Below are positions 33,541 to 35,543 of a stretch of 35,543 nucleotides of DNA, in pieces. How positions within the stretch are numbered: position 1 is the first letter of the stretch; each line of letters begins with the position of its first letter. Below the pieces are notes generated by a model that saw nothing but the letters and a program-made list of their open reading frames with translations, ran no database searches and had not been told where the DNA came from. This stretch comes from Sulfurimonas sp. (GTDB lineage Bacteria; Campylobacterota; Campylobacteria; Campylobacterales; Sulfurimonadaceae), in assembly GCA_022712845.1 (NCBI GenBank), contig JAFLJV010000174.1:1-35543 (forward strand). Reading direction: 5' to 3'. Position numbers and translations under genes: made by a program.

Positions 33541-34782
33541 ATGGCACAAGTAAAAAATAGATTAAATCCATTTTTTGAAAATATCACTTTTGATAGAGAC
33601 GATAATGAACTTATATTAAATTTTGGTCCTCAGCATCCATCTGCTCACGGTCAGCTTCGTTTAATGCTTCATCTTCAACAAGAGCAAATTGTAAAAGCTC
33701 ATCCAGATGTTGGATATCTTCATCGTGGGATGGAAAAGATGGCTGAAAACATGATTTATAATGAATTTATGCCTACAACAGATCGTATGGATTATATCGC
33801 TTCATCTTCAAACAATTATGGATTTGCATTAGCAGTTGAGAAGCTTATAGATGTAGAGGTTCCTCGTCGTGCTAAAGTGATTCGTATGATGCTTTTAGAG
33901 ATTAATCGATTAATGTCTCACTTGTTTTGGTTAGCAACAACAGCACTTGATATTGGTGCAATGACCGTTTTTCTTTTTGCATTTCGTGAAAGAGAATACC
34001 TTATGGATATTATTGAGGGTTATTGTGGAGCTAGACTTACACATTCAGCTATTCGTATTGGTGGTGTTCCACTGGATATTCAAGATAGTTTTATAGCTCA
34101 ACTTAGAGTATTTTTAGATAAATTACCTCAAAATATTAAAGATTATGAAGATTTACTTGATACAAACCGTATTTGGCTTATGAGAATGGAAGAGGTAGGT
34201 GTAATTTCAACAGAGATGGCACTATCATGGGGTTGTACAGGTCCAATGCTTAGAGCATCAGGTGTGAAATGGGATATTCGTAAAGAAGAACCATATGAGC
34301 TTTATGATGAAGTGGAATTTAATGTTCCATGGTCTGATAAAGGTGATAACTTTGGTCGTTACCGTATATATATGGAAGAGATGAGAGAGTCTGCTAAGAT
34401 TCTTTATCAAACTATAGACATGTATCAAGAGTGTGTCAAAAATAATCAAACAGAATTAATGGCACATGCTCCTAAGTATGTTTCAGCTCCAAAATTAGAC
34501 ATAATGACTCAAAATTATTCACTTATGCAACATTTTGTTCTTGTAACTCAAGGGATGAGACCACCAGTAGGAGAAGTTTATATTGCAACTGAATCACCAA
34601 AAGGTGAGCTTGGTTATTATATTAACTCTCAAGGTGGACCATATCCATATAGACTAAAAGTTCGTGCTCCATCTTTTTGGCATACAGGAATTTTAACTGA
34701 TCTTTTACCTGGTCACTATATTCCAGATGTTGTTTCTATTATTGGTACTACAAACATTGTATTTGGAGAGGTTGATCGCTAA
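33541..34782 (+). CDS. nuoD: NADH-quinone oxidoreductase-type complex subunit D
   Basis: A 413-residue 49-kDa subunit lining the quinone pocket, related to the large subunit of NiFe hydrogenases. Recognisable parts are [15 protein letters not shown] (about 28-42), [11 protein letters not shown] and [15 protein letters not shown] toward the end. AAGGTGG precedes the ATG. It overlaps the next gene by one base. Confidence 0.97.
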   Translation: MAQVKNRLNPFFENITFDRDDNELILNFGPQHPSAHGQLRLMLHLQQEQIVKAHPDVGYLHRGMEKMAENMIYNEFMPTTDRMDYIASSSNNYGFALAVEKLIDVEVPRRAKVIRMMLLEINRLMSHLFWLATTALDIGAMTVFLFAFREREYLMDIIEGYCGARLTHSAIRIGGVPLDIQDSFIAQLRVFLDKLPQNIKDYEDLLDTNRIWLMRMEEVGVISTEMALSWGCTGPMLRASGVKWDIRKEEPYELYDEVEFNVPWSDKGDNFGRYRIYMEEMRESAKILYQTIDMYQECVKNNQTELMAHAPKYVSAPKLDIMTQNYSLMQHFVLVTQGMRPPVGEVYIATESPKGELGYYINSQGGPYPYRLKVRAPSFWHTGILTDLLPGHYIPDVVSIIGTTNIVFGEVDR

Positions 34783-35003
34783 TGAAAAGATATGATTTAA
34801 GAAAACTAAAAAATAAGTTTGAACCTAAAATGAAAGAGATTTTAGCAGCTCATAAAGCTGGCGAAGTTGCAATATTTTTATTTGAAATTGGAGATTTTAC
34901 TCCTATTCAAAGATCTGCAGATGTAGTAAAAGAGTGTGGTTATGAGTTACTAAACTCTTTAACATTTAACGAAGTCGACTGGACTATCGTAGCAAAAAAA
35001 TAG
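34782..35003 (+). CDS. Short NuoE-like subunit of Campylobacterota complex I
   Basis: 73 residues in the operon slot where nuoE normally stands. It lacks the 2Fe-2S cysteines of real NuoE, so it cannot be part of an NADH-oxidising module. Small proteins in this position (HP1264 in Helicobacter pylori) are known from the phylum, where complex I is thought to accept electrons from flavodoxin or ferredoxin instead of NADH. Assignment rests on position and length. Confidence 0.8.
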   Translation: MKRYDLRKLKNKFEPKMKEILAAHKAGEVAIFLFEIGDFTPIQRSADVVKECGYELLNSLTFNEVDWTIVAKK

Positions 35004-35012
35004 GAATGCAAT

Positions 35013-35543
35013 TTGAGTAAAGTATATTTTTCTACTTGGAATGGTGAGCTGATAAACAATATCAACAAGCCAGAAGATGAGTGGGAAGAATCAGCGTATA
35101 ATCTACCAGCACAGTATGATGACCACCGTGACTCTAAAGCCTTTATTGGTTGGGATGGTGTTGCTCTATTTGATAAAGATGTAGATGTTATTCGCTTAGC
35201 TATGGAGTATGCTGCACAGTATCAAGAGTATTCTGAAGCATGTGGAAGATGTGCACCTGGTAGATGGGGTGGACAAATTCTTTATGATCAGTTAGATAAA
35301 ATTGCTCGTGGTGAAGGTTCTATTGCAGATATGGATCACTTAAAAGAAATTGGTTCAAGTATGCAAGTCACTTCAAAATGTGAGATAGGAAAAACTGTTC
35401 CAAATCCTATATTGGATCTTATGACACATTTTGAAGATACTTTTATGGAGTGTATAAACGAGCAAAAAAAATCAAAACATTATGATGATGAGATTGGTTA
35501 TATTGCAAAAATAACATCTCCGTGTTCTGATGCTTGTCCAGCT
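35013..35543 (+). CDS. NuoF-like iron-sulfur subunit, 3' end missing
   Basis: Open to the window edge (177 codons seen). It holds a NuoF-like cluster site: EACGRCAPGRWGG, later KCEIGKTVPNPILDLMTHF. The last residues PCSDACPA resemble the start of the iron-sulfur domain before the FAD part of GltD-type oxidoreductases, so the protein may join a NuoF-like C-terminal domain to a GltD-like flavoprotein. The start is TTG 35013 with weak AGGA upstream; the ATG at 35006 ends after four codons. No NuoF NADH/FMN domain precedes it, as in the HP1265-type subunits of this phylum. Confidence 0.8.
   Translation, partial: MSKVYFSTWNGELINNINKPEDEWEESAYNLPAQYDDHRDSKAFIGWDGVALFDKDVDVIRLAMEYAAQYQEYSEACGRCAPGRWGGQILYDQLDKIARGEGSIADMDHLKEIGSSMQVTSKCEIGKTVPNPILDLMTHFEDTFMECINEQKKSKHYDDEIGYIAKITSPCSDACPA

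Overview
The window looks like a chromosomal segment of a Campylobacterota member, most likely Sulfurimonas or a close relative. The evidence is very AT-rich DNA and promoters built on a TATAAT -10 box without a clear -35. A complex I operon also carries the short NuoE-like and unusual NuoF-like subunits typical of this phylum. The genus is inferred; nothing in the window names it.

Layout: (a) 1-819 is the end of glyQ. (b) 820-7611 is a defence-like island. It holds a candidate type I toxin-antitoxin locus (19-residue hydrophobic peptide plus antisense RNA), a Dam-type adenine methyltransferase overlapping a DUF262/HNH (GmrSD-like) protein, a PD-(D/E)XK restriction endonuclease whose N-terminus is out of frame, a small acidic protein, a second DNA methyltransferase and a RecD-like helicase. 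(c) 7612-7881 is a 270-bp element with 30-bp terminal inverted repeats and two nested hairpin arms. (d) 7902-11870 holds an APC permease, the amrA-amrS-amrB set (AmmeMemoRadiSam) and a cupin protein. (e) 11887-15818, minus strand, is a molybdate transporter operon (modA, TOBE protein, modB, modC) followed by a 12-haem-motif cytochrome with its own promoter. (f) 15905-17892 holds a parvulin, N-carbamoylputrescine amidase and a J-domain protein.

(g) 17885-24778 is a second accessory stretch. It has a DUF234 nuclease-like protein, a Y-family polymerase with an insertion, and a divergent small-protein/XRE pair around a perfect 16-bp inverted repeat. Next is a three-gene cassette (sce7726 nuclease-like, sce7725/beta family, HEPN-RES toxin-like), followed by a ParE/RelE-type pair whose toxin is frameshifted. 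The cassette is bracketed by two copies of an apparently undescribed structured RNA. Each copy has a nearly identical 60-bp promoter region (58/60) followed by hairpins that are conserved in shape but changed in sequence, with compensating base changes. (h) 24931-31632 holds a hemerythrin, a lipoprotein on a probable leaderless mRNA, endonuclease IV, an AAA ATPase and a hybrid histidine kinase with a NIT sensor. (i) 31842-35543 is the start of the nuo operon, cut by the window edge.

Most promising for novelty: the paired RNAs around the sce7726/sce7725/RES cassette, the Ibs-like type I toxin-antitoxin locus, and the 270-bp cruciform-like element. Two effector genes (restriction enzyme and ParE-like toxin) each appear to carry a single-base frameshift. 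This could be biological inactivation or assembly error.
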